Assembly (NCBI GenBank): GCA_028386065.3
Contig: JAKUCV010004467.1
Span: forward strand, 260,381 to 324,380
Length of the DNA: 64,000 nucleotides
Reading direction: 5' to 3'
Source of the DNA: Turnera subulata
Taxonomy: Eukaryota > Streptophyta > Magnoliopsida > Malpighiales > Passifloraceae
Positions 24,094 through 35,540 of this stretch are shown one piece after another. Made by a program: the position numbers and the translations under genes. Numbering within the stretch: the first letter of the stretch is position 1; each line of letters begins with the position of its first letter. The notes under the pieces were generated by a model. The model was not told where the DNA came from, ran no database searches, and saw nothing but the letters and a program-made list of their open reading frames with translations.

Positions 24094-24103
24094 CCTTTTA
24101 TAG
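24094..24103 (-). promoter_or_regulatory. TATA box of the ORF-B copy in element A
   Basis: CTATAAAAGG on the minus strand lies about 105 bp upstream of the ORF-B ATG at 23989. In element B a TATAAAAG lies about 110 bp upstream of the intact ORF-B. Confidence 0.5.
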
Positions 24104-24941
24104 AAAAATGTTTATCGTTTTGTTTTTCCAAGTTTAGACCCCACCTATCCCCGGGAAGGTGAAAAGGATTTTTCGGTGATGGGAAAAGCAGATTCCCTTC
24201 ACAAAGCTCCAATCGTTTTCATTCTTCAAGGTGTTGCTTTTTGAAAATTTTGTCGTTGCCTCATTTAATACTTCTTCACTTTATATGTTTTCGGGTTACA
24301 AACGCAAGTGTTTTTCAGCTCTTTTCCATCTTACGATTTTCTAACGCCCTGGCTACCTTGGCGTTTCTTTTTATGGTTTTTCTACAATTTCTACATCTTT
24401 TATCACGTGCATCCGTGACCGTTGAGGCTAGACTGATGGGACCATAACTCGAGTAGAGCGCATATGCGACAAGCTTACACCTGTTCGGACATCGTGGAGG
24501 GATACGAGACTTGACAGACATTTTTGGCTCATGCGGAATTTGTGAACAAGTGGATAACGTTTCTTTCGAGGGACACAGGACGTGCTCGTGACGTCCTCGT
24601 CACCTTGCGAGTTAACGGATGTCTTTTCCATGAGGGAAACAGACGTCACTGTTAGTTGTACGTGTTACGTTTTTCGGGATCGAGGATGTTTATGACCGAT
24701 TTGGGCACTGATCATGAAAACATGTTTTGTTTTAACTTCTTTATGTGTTGGTTTTGTTAAACGAATTTTGTTTTTAATTTCTTTATGTTTGATTTTATAT
24801 CCTTATTGTTGATTTTTGTTCTGCTTTGAGAAGTTTTATTTTTTTGTTTAAAACAAGACTTCGTAACATAAGAGTTTTGATTTAAAAAGGAAACTTATTT
24901 TATTTAATTCATAACGGTTTTTCAACAGGAGAAGAAGTACT

Positions 24942-25277
24942 CTATGGAGCTACTTGCTACTCTAGATCTTTTACAGCCAATTCTATCTGCATCACCGCCT
25001 AGCTGACCTTCCTTAGGGAGACATTCAGCTGCATCAGCGTCTGCTGCGGAGTGCTGCTTTCAGCCGTTGCTTTGCCCTTCCGATCCTCAGCTTCTTTGCC
25101 AGCACGCTTCTTTTTCCGTCTGCTGGAGACCACCATGTGTTCTTTGAGACCGATGATGTTCGTCTTCAAGCGTTTCTTTGGCGGTTCTTCATCGGAGCTT
25201 ATCGGGAAAGCAGTACCACCGATGTAGCTGTCATCCTCGGAGTCTGAGGTAGTTCGAGATCGGATTGGAGAGTCCAT
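24942..25277 (-). pseudogene. Broken ORF-A copy of element A
   Basis: The frame starts at the ATG on 25277 and matches ORF-A up to SLRKVS, where a TAG follows. After it the C-terminal helix is recognisable (AVMQIELA) but about 16 residues are deleted before VKDLE, and a further TAG occurs before the original end. The upstream dyads (near 25335 and 25376-25392) and a TATA-like TATATAA (near 25313) remain. Confidence 0.7.
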
Positions 25278-25440
25278 GGTTGTGTGTGAGTTTGCCAGTC
25301 ATGAGGTTCGGTTTATATAAGCAGAGGAGATGTCGCTTAAGGGTATAAGCGGTATCTCGCGTTGAGTTTGGACACCTGGCAGAGTGTGTCAGAAGCTTAC
25401 CGTGGTAAGACCCACGGATAAGACGGAATTTTGAGGACGA

Positions 25441-25462
25441 AATTTTTTTAAGGTGGGTAGAC
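25441..25462 (+). other. Polypurine tract region of element A
   Basis: AATTTTTTTAAGGTGGGTAG plus AC lies directly before the 3' LTR. The equivalent in element B is AAGGGGGGTAGAA (reverse of 40221 onward). This is where plus-strand priming is expected. Confidence 0.55.
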
Positions 25463-26485
25463 TGTAACAACCCGGGTAAAAATTTGGATTTTTACTGGGA
25501 CTGTAAAAATCTTTTTACAGTGATTTACCGAAAGAATTAATCTTGGGTAATTAATTCAAGGTAAATCGAGCGTCGTTTTTCGAAACCGAGGCTTTTCCCG
25601 CGCTCGAGATTTTTCCCTGGATTTTACGGACCAAAGTTGGTATTTTTCGGGTCCGGACGGTACACGGTTTATCTGCACAGACGATGTCGCAGCTGCCTTT
25701 CCTGTTGAGCTTGTGAACCGTCTCCTGTTTGCTCGTGAAGGCTTGTCTCTTCCTGTTGCACCACGTTAAAACACCTTACCTTCTCTCTTCAGTCTTCACC
25801 ATCCTTGCCCAGTTTCCTGCCTTTGCTGCCTTCCTGCGTTTTCTTCCTCAAACCAGTTTAGAAAAAAAAAAAAAAAAAGAGAAAACCCACACCTCACCCG
25901 TTCACTCTCTCTCTCTCTCCCTCTCTCCTCCCCCATCTCCTTCTTCCTTAACCCGAGCCTCACCCGTGCCTCACCACCACCACACGCGTGCCGCCACCGA
26001 GCCGACGCCCTCCCCCTCATCTTCTTCTCCTTCCGCCTTGGCAGAGCCGCCGCCGTCCTGACGCCGTGGCGAGCAAGCCGTCACCTGCAGATCCGACGAC
26101 GCCGACGAGCTCGCGCCTCGTGTCCTTCCTTCCCTCGTGCACACCGCCATCGCCCTTCCCCGCCTGCAGACCGTCGCGCACGCGTCGCCACCCCCGCCGT
26201 CTCGCCGTCCCGTGTCGCTGCCGCCTCTGCAAGTAAAGGTGAGCCCGTGAGGAAGACGACTCGGACATGGGTCGCGGGTCGTCGGGTTGACCCGGATGGT
26301 ATGGGTTGGTTTGCTGGTTATATGGTTGGGCTAGGGTTGTGTGAGTTGGGCTTATGGGTTGATGCGTTGGGCCGCCTGGTTATGGGCTTGTTGGGCTGGC
26401 TGTTGGAATTGTTGGGCTCGCTGCATGGGCTTTCTGGGTACTATTCAGTGGCTGAACAGTGCTATTCAGGCCCAGCCCAAGCTTT

Positions 26486-26559
<74 letters not shown>

Positions 26560-28105
26560 GGTAATAAAAATAGAACCTGGAAATGTATTTTGAAAATTAA
26601 ATATGGAATTTTGGAAAATATAAGCTAAGGAAATAATTGGTATTTTGAATATGAAAATATTTTGGAAATATTAAATAAAGGAGATAATTAATTTTACACA
26701 TGAAATTTTGGAAAATATATATACATGTGAATGATGTCAGAAAAATATTCGGGAAAAATATGATCAAAGTATACCGGAATAATATCCGGGAGTTCATTTT
26801 GACACCTAGAAATAGATGCTGAATGATGATGATAACGGGGTTATACCGGGACGCTAACGAACCAGTTTATATTTTATTTTTACGGTATAGCATCATTTGC
26901 ATTTATGTGCATCTTATGTGTATATATGTTATTGTTTGCTATATAGGAGTTGGTACCGAACAGTTACTTGAGGAACTTGATGTGGAACCCAGAAGTATTT
27001 CATAAACTGATAAACGGCTAAGGTAAGGATGGATTTCCTTCAATATGTGCCTATATTACTCGGTGGTTATGTTTAATGATTGTTGCATTTGCTGTGATTT
27101 GTTTCGGGATGTTAATCCCAGTGTCATGATTTGGTTTTGGGATGTTTATCCCCGTACATTGGTATTTTGGATATTTGTCACTATGTCTCTTGGTACAAAG
27201 TATAATGGATTAAATAATAATTTGTGATAAGGATGTCGATCCTCGGTTTTGGATGGGATGTCTATCCCGGTATTTTGGCTAGGGATGTTGATCCCTGAGA
27301 TTTGGATTTGGATAATGATAATATAATTGTCACGTGATAAGTAGTGGTACGACTCGATGGTTTAAGACTGTTTTGCGGTGGCCATGACCAGGGTTACTTG
27401 TGATAAGCATGTCTATGCTTGGGATGTCTATCTCGTGATTATATTTGGGATGTCTATCCCTGGGTTCTTATTTTTGGGAAGTCGAACCCTGGGTTCTTAT
27501 TTTTGGGAAGTCGAACCCTGGGTTCTCTTGGATTTGGTCTGGCACCCGAAATATGTAGAGAACCAGGTCTGAACCCTAGCTTATCCGTGACGGGGCCCGG
27601 AAAGATAAAATTGGAAATTGGATTTTTGTTTAAGTCTTTTTTGTCTTGGACCAATATTGGGTCTTGTCTGTTGGTTTGGTTGTTAGGCTTGATTTTGACC
27701 TTGAGTAATTATAGTGTTGCATATTGATTGTCTATCCTTCGTCGGTGAGCACTTCGGACTCACCCCTCACCTGCGGGCTTTCATCCCATAGGATGAGTTA
27801 TTTGTGGTACAGGTTTGATGCATTCCAGACAGGCTGCGGCGTTATCCCTTGGACAGGACTTGGATCCATAGTTGCATCATGTGTCGCATACAGTATCTTT
27901 GTGAGTTATTAAGTCCTCCGTTGTGCATTATTTTTGCTATTGTTGGGCCATTGGGCCGGTTATGATGTTATTGATGTTTTTTTATTTTGGGTTGTTGAGC
28001 CCGAGTTTCTGTTGTATACACTGTATGCTGGACTTGGTTTGGTTGGGTCGCCACAGTTCCTGCACGTGTTTACTGTGTACGGTAAATACGGGTCGGGGCG
28101 TTTCA
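25463..28105 (+). repeat. Right (3') LTR of element A
   Basis: 2,643 bp, TGTAACAACC to GGGCGTTTCA. It matches the left LTR throughout, with a longer (AAT)n tract (26485-26560) and a duplicated TTTTTGGGAAGTCGAACCC unit near 27470-27520. Confidence 0.9.
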
Positions 28106-28558
28106 AAAGTTACCCTTGTTTCCGTTTCCCATGAGAAACCGGTCCTCGCGGAGACCCCTTTCTCTAATATTTTTTAATAAATAAAATTCATAAAAATATC
28201 AACAAGCTAAAGTTTTACAAATTAAATATTATAAATCTATGAAAAATGAAAAATAATTTATGTTTTAAAAGTAATAGAAATTATAAAACTTTCAAAGAAC
28301 AAAGTTAAATTGAAAAGTGATCATCCTCAATTCTAAAAATCCAAAGAATGAGATGGAGAAGTTACACACAATACCCACAAGATTATAAATTTTTAGTTTT
28401 TTATGTGGTAGGAGGAGTATTCCCCACCCCAGTTTTCAAATATCCAGCGGGGCCAAAATATTTTTCATCCCTATCCCCGTAAGGTAAAAACTATCTTCAT
28501 CCTAGTTCTCCGTTAGAAGATTCCCCAGAATGTCCCCATAATCAAACCCATTGCCATC

Positions 28559-30162
28559 TTTAGTTTTGTGTCATGAAACGCACACATGTATGAGAATAGC
28601 ATATCTTGAGGGTTTGTGAGAACAACTTTGCAAAAAAGAAAAAACAAAGCATATCTTACTGGTGACCTCGGAAACAAATTATTCTGAGTTTCCATTTGAA
28701 TTGTTTTGAAGTTTCCATCTGAGTGGCGGAGAAGTAACACATTCTCAAGACTCGCAGGTGAATACTTTGTTTTGAAGTTTTTTAGAAAGAGATATTTGGT
28801 AGTCTTTTTTTTTTTTTTTTTGAGAAAGAGATATTTGGTAGTTGGTAGAACGTTGATTGTGGTTTATTTAAATTTTGATTGGAAAAAACCCAAAACAACT
28901 ATAATTGGAATAAAATAAAATCTAAAACAACTCGAACTTGTAATTTGATAGTAATAAGATAAACTATATAATTTGAAAAAGATTAATGATTAAATGAAAA
29001 TTAAAATATGAAAAAAAGAAACATTATGATAATGCACTTCGTATCGGTTCCTAATTTTTTTTTTCCCCCTATGTATGCTTGATTCCTTTAGCCTTGTCGA
29101 TCTTCTCCACTTTACTTTTATTCGTTACTTAAATGGTATATTGTGATGAATAGTGACAAATCAATAGGGACTAGTTAGCATTGCATTTAGAATAGGACGC
29201 TTTCACCATTTCCGGTCTATAATTCTTTGCTTGTTACCGCATATTTTGTGACAACTATAATGTGTGTGCAAGCTTTTTCGTTTTTCCATGATAACTTGTT
29301 TTTAATGTTTTACCGTCACACAATCAATTGCTATTTTCTTATTTCTAAATTAGGTATGTATTTTTAAAATATGCTTTTATTCACTTTCCACAAATAAATC
29401 ATACGGCTGGGAGGATTATCAATTTGTTTTACAGTTTTTACCTGATTTACTGATTCCTCTATCAATTCTATTATTTTCTCAAAATAATTTCTTGACGTGT
29501 TAAAAGATATTACTATTATTACTTTATATTGGCTTATTTAATTGACGAGTTCCACGATAATAAAATTTTCATGTCAATAAAGTTGCAACACGAAAATTAT
29601 TTTTGAAGCTATTTTTTTATTCAATAATCAAATCCAATGACTGTAAATTGTTTCTGATGCTAAAATACTATGAAGGCAAATAATTTTATAATTATATCCT
29701 TTAGTGTGCTGAAATAAAAGTATATAATATCAACAGTCGCAAAGAAATAAAGTACCATTAGAAATTTAGAATAGGGGGAGAGAGAATGTCAAGAAAAAGG
29801 GAGAAAGAGAAGCACGTAACTTGGTGAAATGGACGAGGAAGATTGGTAGTGGGGATGTTCGAGCCGGAAGACAACCATATTTTGTTACAGTAGTTGCATA
29901 ATACGTAGACATTAAACTCAACAACAATAAACACATGCTATGGGGACACAGACCCATGCAGATTGACAGGGCAAGCACTGCCACACACGCTTATTACTGT
30001 ATATCCATCTAACTAACATATTCTTATAAAATCTTAAAATTCATTTTGCCCATCTACCTCCATCACCAGTACATCCATTGATTTCTCCGCAAGTCCCATT
30101 ATCAAAGTTATCCTTGGCCAACCCATTACGATATAATCTCCGTATGCCTCGAAGTCCAACAC
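28559..30162. other. Intergenic DNA upstream of the cystatin gene
   Basis: No gene recognised. It contains the tail-only retroposition mark at 28784-28842. Confidence 0.5.
28784..28842. mobile_element. Tail-only retroposition footprint with 20-bp duplication
   Basis: AGAAAGAGATATTTGGTAGT at 28784-28803 is repeated exactly at 28823-28842. The 19 bases between them are almost only T. This is what a LINE-type integration leaves when copying stops within the poly(A) tail (minus orientation). Confidence 0.65.
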
Positions 30163-30170
30163 TATATAAT
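30163..30170 (+). promoter_or_regulatory. TATA box of the cystatin gene
   Basis: TATATAAT lies about 80 bp upstream of the ATG at 30246. Confidence 0.5.
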
Positions 30171-30245
30171 GTGAACCCACCATTTGTACCACCACATCAT
30201 TCCCATAACAAATCTGTAACAATCAACCACGACAGTGTTTTTGAA

Positions 30246-30623
30246 ATGGAGCGAAGGTTTGGTTTTTACCTTGTTTTCCTTCCCCTCCTCATGCTCTTTT
30301 TCCTCTCGGCAGTGGTGACAATTGAAGCTGGGGGATGGGTGCCTATAAAGGATGTGGAAGACCGGCACGTGAGAGAGGTAGCGCAGTATGCGGTGAGCGA
30401 GCATGGTAAGTTGAAGCACCTCCAGTTGAAGCTGGACAAAGTTGTAGAAGGGGAGACCCAGGTGGATTCAGGCATCACATACCGCCTCGTGTTGACAGTG
30501 GAGGAGAAGGGAGCAGGTACCAAAGACTACACAGTTGTTGTTGTTGAGGAGAATGCAAAACTGCATCTGAAATCTTTCAAAAAGGTTGTGATTAAGAGTG
30601 AGAGTAGTCACAGAGCAATGTGA
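30246..30623 (+). CDS. Phytocystatin (cysteine proteinase inhibitor), secreted
   Basis: A single-exon ORF of 125 residues. I chose the ATG at 30246 because it opens a clear signal peptide (residues 1-28, hydrophobic core YLVFLPLLMLFFLSAVV); the frame is open further upstream without a better start. The mature part has the N-terminal GG (29-30) that enters papain-like clefts, the plant cystatin helix (VAQYAVSEHG, like the LARFAV motif) and the first hairpin loop as QVDSG (72-76) in place of the usual QxVxG. The second loop, normally with a conserved Trp, reads LHLKSFKK and lacks it. Phytocystatins inhibit papain-type proteases in defence and development. The altered loops may weaken or change target preference. 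AATAAATAAAA at about 30701 is a plausible poly(A) signal. Confidence 0.85.
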   Translation: MERRFGFYLVFLPLLMLFFLSAVVTIEAGGWVPIKDVEDRHVREVAQYAVSEHGKLKHLQLKLDKVVEGETQVDSGITYRLVLTVEEKGAGTKDYTVVVVEENAKLHLKSFKKVVIKSESSHRAM

Positions 30624-31932
30624 TCAATGAATCGTTTTTCTTGCTTGCAATTATATTTTTGTAATAACATGTATGTGTATGGAATTTCTGGACTCTTTAT
30701 AATAAATAAAAAACTTTTGTATTATATAACTAAACAATGTAGTAATTTTATGATATAAAAATTCTTCCTCACCATTTAGTCCTTACGCTTTATGGTGTGG
30801 TCGCAACCACCACAAGATTCCTTTTTTTCTACTCTTTATTTTTTTATACTTGTGCGAAGAATTAAATAATTTCTAAAAGAATATATTTTTATTCCTCTTA
30901 CATAAAAATTTTGGTACGGCCTTGCTTAAAATATTAGCAAGACTTAAGCATGGAAACTTTATAAATTATGATTTCTCTTATTTTGTTTCCACTTTTTTCT
31001 ATCTCAACTTTATCTTATTTTAACTAATTCAATTTCTTATCCTAAAAATTTTATTTGATTTTTTTTACTAATTTCAATTTTTATCCTGAATTAATTTTAT
31101 GATTTATTTTTGCTACAATTGATTTTATGGTAGCATTGTGTGGTCCAATATATACCCTGACATTACTAATTTGATTTTTTAGTTAGTGTTTTAGTTTTGT
31201 TAAGCGACATTCAGTTGCTAACTGTATAAGTATTAACAAATTTCATTTTTCACCTATTTATAGCGGTAATGAATGAGTATTATATCATTTTTTTGGGTTG
31301 AAGCTGATGATTATGAATTTTTTTTATATTGAATGCACTTGTACTTTTATGCCTGTGTTAATTATATACTCGTATTTTTGAAAATTGTCTACTTGTACTA
31401 TATATATAATTTATTCATTTGTAACCTTTCGTCCATCCCAATACTAGCGGCAGACGTTTCACGGTTAACTAATCGCTTGTGGCAAGTTATTTTTCGTTTG
31501 GTAGTAATACAACGTTGTTTTGAGTGTCGGACAGCAGCTCAATTTCGGGCAGAATCCACATCTGCCCAAGACCTATGATTGACCTGTCCAAAAAAAGTTA
31601 GGGTATATAAATGACTCAGCAAAAGTTCTGAGTACACGATTGACCCGAACTGTACCGAATATACCGAAAACCCTTGATTTCTTGAGGGAAGTTATCCAAA
31701 AAAAGTGATCGGACAGAAAGAAATTTGCGGGCATAGATTTGTACTCTTTGTTTAAAACATGGAACAGGGGGGGGGGGGGGAANTTTTATTCATAGTCGCT
31801 TGAGAAATTTTTTTACAATTTACTCAAGAAATAAATTGAATCTCTTTACAGGGAGAGTTATTTCCCTTTCACCACCTCATTTCTTGGAATTGATGACTTC
31901 TATTCGTCTCCTAACGGATTCCCCTCGTTCAA
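30624..31932. other. Intergenic DNA between convergent cystatin and laccase genes
   Basis: It holds the 3' flanks of both genes. A TTTATT at 31785-31790 is an AATAAA signal for the laccase on the minus strand. A run of 14 G (31767-31780) is followed by an undetermined base (31783), so the local sequence is uncertain. Confidence 0.5.
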
Positions 31933-34301
31933 TTAACATTTTGGAAGATCTTTTGGAGGAGGCAAAAGTGACTCATTTGGACCTTTGCCATTATCCACCA
32001 AGAATGCCATCTTCAGTCCCCATGTAGTGTGCACTTCCAGATGGCAATGCATGAACCACACCCCTGCAATTACATGAGTAGATTGCTATGTCAAGCAAAA
32101 TGGTACGAAGGCAACCAAATTTTCAGACGAGCCAAGAAACTTACCAGGATTATCTGCGCGGAATCTTATAGCAACCCATCCACCCGAAGGTACTCCAATG
32201 GTGTTTCTTTCAACTGGGTCAACAAGGTTAAATTTCTTGGGATCTTTCTTCGGGTTGTAATTGCCAATTCCCCTGCCAACTGCGAAGAAGTTGAACCCGT
32301 GTAAATGGACTGGATGATTCTCGGGGGATATGATCCCTGTATCTTGCATCACAAGTTGCACAGTTGAGTTGTATTTCAATCTAAAGACCTTGGTTCCGCT
32401 TTTGGTCTGTAGATTTTTAGGTCCGGATCCAGTGAAATTGAAAGTATGAGGTGGGTTTGCAGGGAAATCAGTGGTGAACACACCGCTGATGTTAAAGAAA
32501 TGGGCTTGAAGAAGTGCGGTGGTGGGCATAACAAAAGTCACATTGTTAATGCTAGCCACAACCCTACTTCCATTGGCGGCTTTGCAGGTAGGACAAGTGT
32601 TAACTCCCAGCCCAACCGTAAAATACAGGTTGTGATCAACTGTTAATGGGACTTTGGCTGGGTATTTCTTGGAGTTCAGGCTGCGCAGAGAATTAGTGAA
32701 CTGGTTGGCGATGGCAGTGGCATTTTTGGGAGGTGGGGAGGTGAGTGTGGTGGGTGAACTAGCAAGTGTGCCGGAATAGTGCAAAGTGGCTGTTGCTGTC
32801 ATGTTATCAACTGCAATTGGAGCGTCCATAAAAGGGGAGGCTGCAACTAAGTACTTGCCGCTGTTTTTGTCTGCTGTGACAAGTACATTAGTAGTCTGGC
32901 CAGGGGCAATAAGTACGGTGTCTGTTGTAAAGGGTTTTACGTAGGTGGCATCAACTTCCACGACAGTGAGCTTATGCCCCGCAATTTTAAAGAAGAGCTC
33001 CTCATTGAGTGCAGCATTGACCAAGCGCAGCATGTAGGTCTTGCCGCTCTCGACTGGCAATGTGAAACCACCTGCAAATGATTCAAGAGATAAAGAGCAA
33101 AGGGAAATTGTGTTGGTTATTTAATACAACTCATATAAGAAAACACCATTGGAAGAAATCAATTTTCCAATAACATGGTTGATTATATACCCTGTGAACC
33201 GCAGCCTGAGACGGTCCCTGGATGTCCGTTTATAGTGTGGGCATCAGACACATTTGGTGCTAATCCTGATTTTAAAGCTTCATTGATAACAGCTTCAGTA
33301 TCTGACTTCCACCATTCAGCTGCAATTTATGTCACCAAACAAACCAACATCAGATTTCGCATATACAATTTAGTCTTAGCAATTCGTTCTTCCCAAGTTG
33401 AAAGACACAGTAATAACTGTAATAATTCTCCTGCTTACATACCTAATACAACCACTTCCTCCTTGTGTGGGGTAGGGAATGGATAGGGAACGCCACGCTT
33501 TGGCAAGATAACAAGGGCACCATGGACGGTTGACCTCAGCCACAGAATATGTGCATGCCATAGAAGTGTGCCCCTTTGTCCTGTGATTGTGAAATTGTAT
33601 ACATAGCTCTGCCCTGGCTGAATCGGGCATTGGGTTATGTATGCTGGGCCATCAGCCCAACCAGTTCGCAACTGTCTAATTCCATGCCTGTAAAATATAG
33701 TGGGATATATAACATTAAGCAACATTTTCGCTGAATGATTAATAAATTGTAAATTGTGTTCTTTGGCTGACTTACCAATGGATGGAGACATTATACTTGA
33801 CATTGTTGACGACCCTTACAAGCACTGTATCGTCTTCCCTGGCATAAAGAGTGGGTCCTGGAAACTGACCATTGACAGTAACAATGGACTTGCTTGAACA
33901 CATTCTGGTGGCATTTTTCATCACAACCTGTTTACGTTACATCATGATTAGATAGAATCAGAAGATTTACAATTAAATTTAAGCTGCGGATGCAGAGTAT
34001 TCGCTGCTTAAATGGTTTATACCACTTGAACCCACGTTTTAATACTTGACGGAAAATTAATGCACATGATACTATTTTGTAGCATAATTTGAGGTACAGC
34101 ATCTAAAACACAAAACGAAGGATAAAATTAATAATTTGATCTGAAACTAGAGGCTAGAGCAGGTCTATTCCAAATAAAAATATTTATTTTTTATCAAGAG
34201 AAAAATATACTTACATTAAAATTGTAACGCCGAACCCTGCACTCAACCAAAACAGGGCAAAGGAACACTGCAAGAAGCAGAAAGCGAAGCCAAGACTCCA
34301 T
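31933..34301 (-). CDS. LAC4: Laccase, LAC4-like, six exons
   Basis: Exons on the minus strand: 34301-34215, 33927-33776, 33687-33443, 33319-33191, 33071-32145 and 32063-31933, all GT...AG, sum 1,671 nt, 556 residues. Exon sizes 152, 245 and 129 are those usual for plant laccases. A signal peptide ([21 protein letters not shown]) targets the wall. The four copper motifs are present: HWHGIRQL, HAHILWL, HPVHLHG and HCHLEVH, with the T1 cysteine in the last. The C-terminus KDLPKC is complete. The overall sequence is close to Arabidopsis LAC4 (IRX12), which oxidises monolignols for lignin in secondary walls. A miR397-type site lies in exon 5 and an AC-III element upstream, fitting a secondary-wall gene. 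No break is seen. The orthology is inferred from remembered family sequence, not from a tree. Confidence 0.93.
33002..33022 (-). promoter_or_regulatory. miR397 target site in the laccase mRNA
   Basis: The plus strand here equals the miR397 sequence (starts TCATTGAGTGCAGC) at 18 of 21 positions. The changes at miRNA positions 15 and 20 are G:U wobbles in the duplex, and only position 21 is a mismatch. Pairing at the cleavage centre (10-11) is perfect. The site encodes LVNAALNE in exon 5, the place where miR397 is known to cut laccase mRNAs. Confidence 0.8.
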
Positions 34302-34397
34302 TCCTTTACTGATATTTCTCTAAAAAAGCTTTCTCTTTGTTATTAGATTGCTCTTGCTTTCAGCTTCTTGCATTCACTGCGACTGGCCACCACGACC

Positions 34398-34405
34398 TCA
34401 TATAG
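34398..34405 (-). promoter_or_regulatory. TATA-like box of the laccase gene
   Basis: CTATATGA on the minus strand lies about 100 bp upstream of the ATG at 34301. Confidence 0.4.
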
Positions 34406-34443
34406 GGCACATGAAAATTGCTGCAACGACAAATATTTGCCAT

Positions 34444-34450
34444 GTTAGGT
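34444..34450 (-). promoter_or_regulatory. AC-III / SMRE element upstream of the laccase
   Basis: ACCTAAC on the minus strand, about 145 bp upstream of the ATG, equals the AC-III element and the secondary-wall MYB response consensus ACC(A/T)A(A/C)(C/T). A second consensus match, ACCAACT, lies at 34585-34591 on the same strand. Confidence 0.5.
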
Positions 34451-34591
34451 GGGTTGTGCAATTCTTAAACATGAAGATTTTGAAGCTAATCTGTCTTGAT
34501 TTCTTACGTGTTACCTAAAGCCTCTTCTAACTTCTAGCTTCAAAGTCTCTTCAAACATCTACTTGAGAACTTAAAGGGGACTTCAGTTGGT

Positions 34592-35340
34592 TGGAATTAG
34601 TGGTAAAATTTAAGCACAACATAGTGACGTCTGTAGACTTATATAGTCATTATCATTGGTTGTTCTACGGTTGAAGCATATTCCACAGTACTCCAACCAG
34701 AGACATGGCTACCAAAAATTGAATAAAATCGACATTTAATCAAGACAAAGACTGTCAAACCATCAAACTTATCTCCCTACTTCCCTCTTATAACTAACAA
34801 AAACAGAATTAATTAATAAGCATTCTTTCAACGGCCAATGACGATTCAACGGTTGGCAACCTCCTCCAGTGGCAAACACAAGGGTTTGGATCCGGATGGA
34901 TGATGAATTAATCACTTGATTTAATCTGTTCCAGAGTAAAAGCGACAGCAGGGATTAGGAACCTTATCTCTCATCTCCCTGAATACTGGGAGACCATCAG
35001 TGAAAAGCTGGTTTATTATATTTCATTTTGTACAAAAATAATATGGTTTCTCATTTCCTGTTACAATTGGTAGTAGTAAGGCGTTTCGCTAGTGTGTAAA
35101 TGGCTTTGGCCTTCCTATGGCCCCAAATCATTACCATCATCTTGGATGATTAATGTCTAGAAAGGATGCATTAATTTATGAGAAGCCGAATTAAGAAGTT
35201 TTGTTTAAAGCAAAAAAATTGTTATTATATAAGATCATGATTATAGGCCTAGTCTAGCATCTGTTTGATGGAAAGATGGATCTTTGTTAAAAAATGTAGT
35301 GATCTCTGTGTCGTTTCTTAGTAATTACATCCCATGAAGC
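34592..35340. other. Intergenic DNA upstream of the laccase
   Basis: No gene or repeat end recognised beyond the laccase promoter motifs. Confidence 0.5.
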
Positions 35341-35540
35341 AAGTTTGTATATGATTTTTTTATTTTTTAACATCAAAAGCTTTTCATTGATCACTAGCCT
35401 TTCTGATAGCGAAATTACATCCAAACAAGCTTGCCGTGGGAAAACCACTCCCGGACCTGAAGCATAAACAGCTTCTTAAGCCAACAAATTAATCAGAAGC
35501 CTTGCAGTCCGATCCAAACATATCTTTATAAAGTTTGTAT
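35341..35540 (-). mobile_element. 5'-truncated LINE with 10-bp target-site duplication
   Basis: AAGTTTGTAT occurs at 35341-35350 and 35531-35540. The 180 bp between them reads on the minus strand as a LINE 3' end, closing with GCTTTTGATGTTAAAAAAT and an A-rich tail. Confidence 0.75.

Larger units (their letters stand above)
20467..28105 (+). mobile_element. LTR retrotransposon element A, non-autonomous
   Basis: It is flanked by AAAGT at 20462-20466 and 28106-28110, a 5-bp target-site duplication. LTRs are 20467-23034 and 25463-28105, both TGTAACA...TTTCA. The internal region (23035-25462) has a primer-binding-site-like TGGTAGCGGAGC and a polypurine-like AAGGTGGGTAGAC but no gag-pol. It carries decayed antisense ORF-A and ORF-B. 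LTR length, the TGGTA primer site and the AAGG(T/G)GGGTAGA junction are features shared with Ty3/gypsy chromoviruses of the Tekay/Del type; this lineage call is inference because no coding domain exists. Confidence 0.85.
20366..28558. mobile_element. Small DNA transposon or MITE split by LTR element A
   Basis: GATGGCAATGGG at 20366-20377 is mirrored by CCCATTGCCATC at 28547-28558. Without the LTR retrotransposon (20467-28105 plus one AAAGT copy) the two parts form an element of about 0.55 kb with G/C-rich ends and an AT-rich middle. The ATGGCAA-type inverted end is known from plant hAT-like MITEs. No transposase is visible. The exact target duplication was not resolved. Confidence 0.5.
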
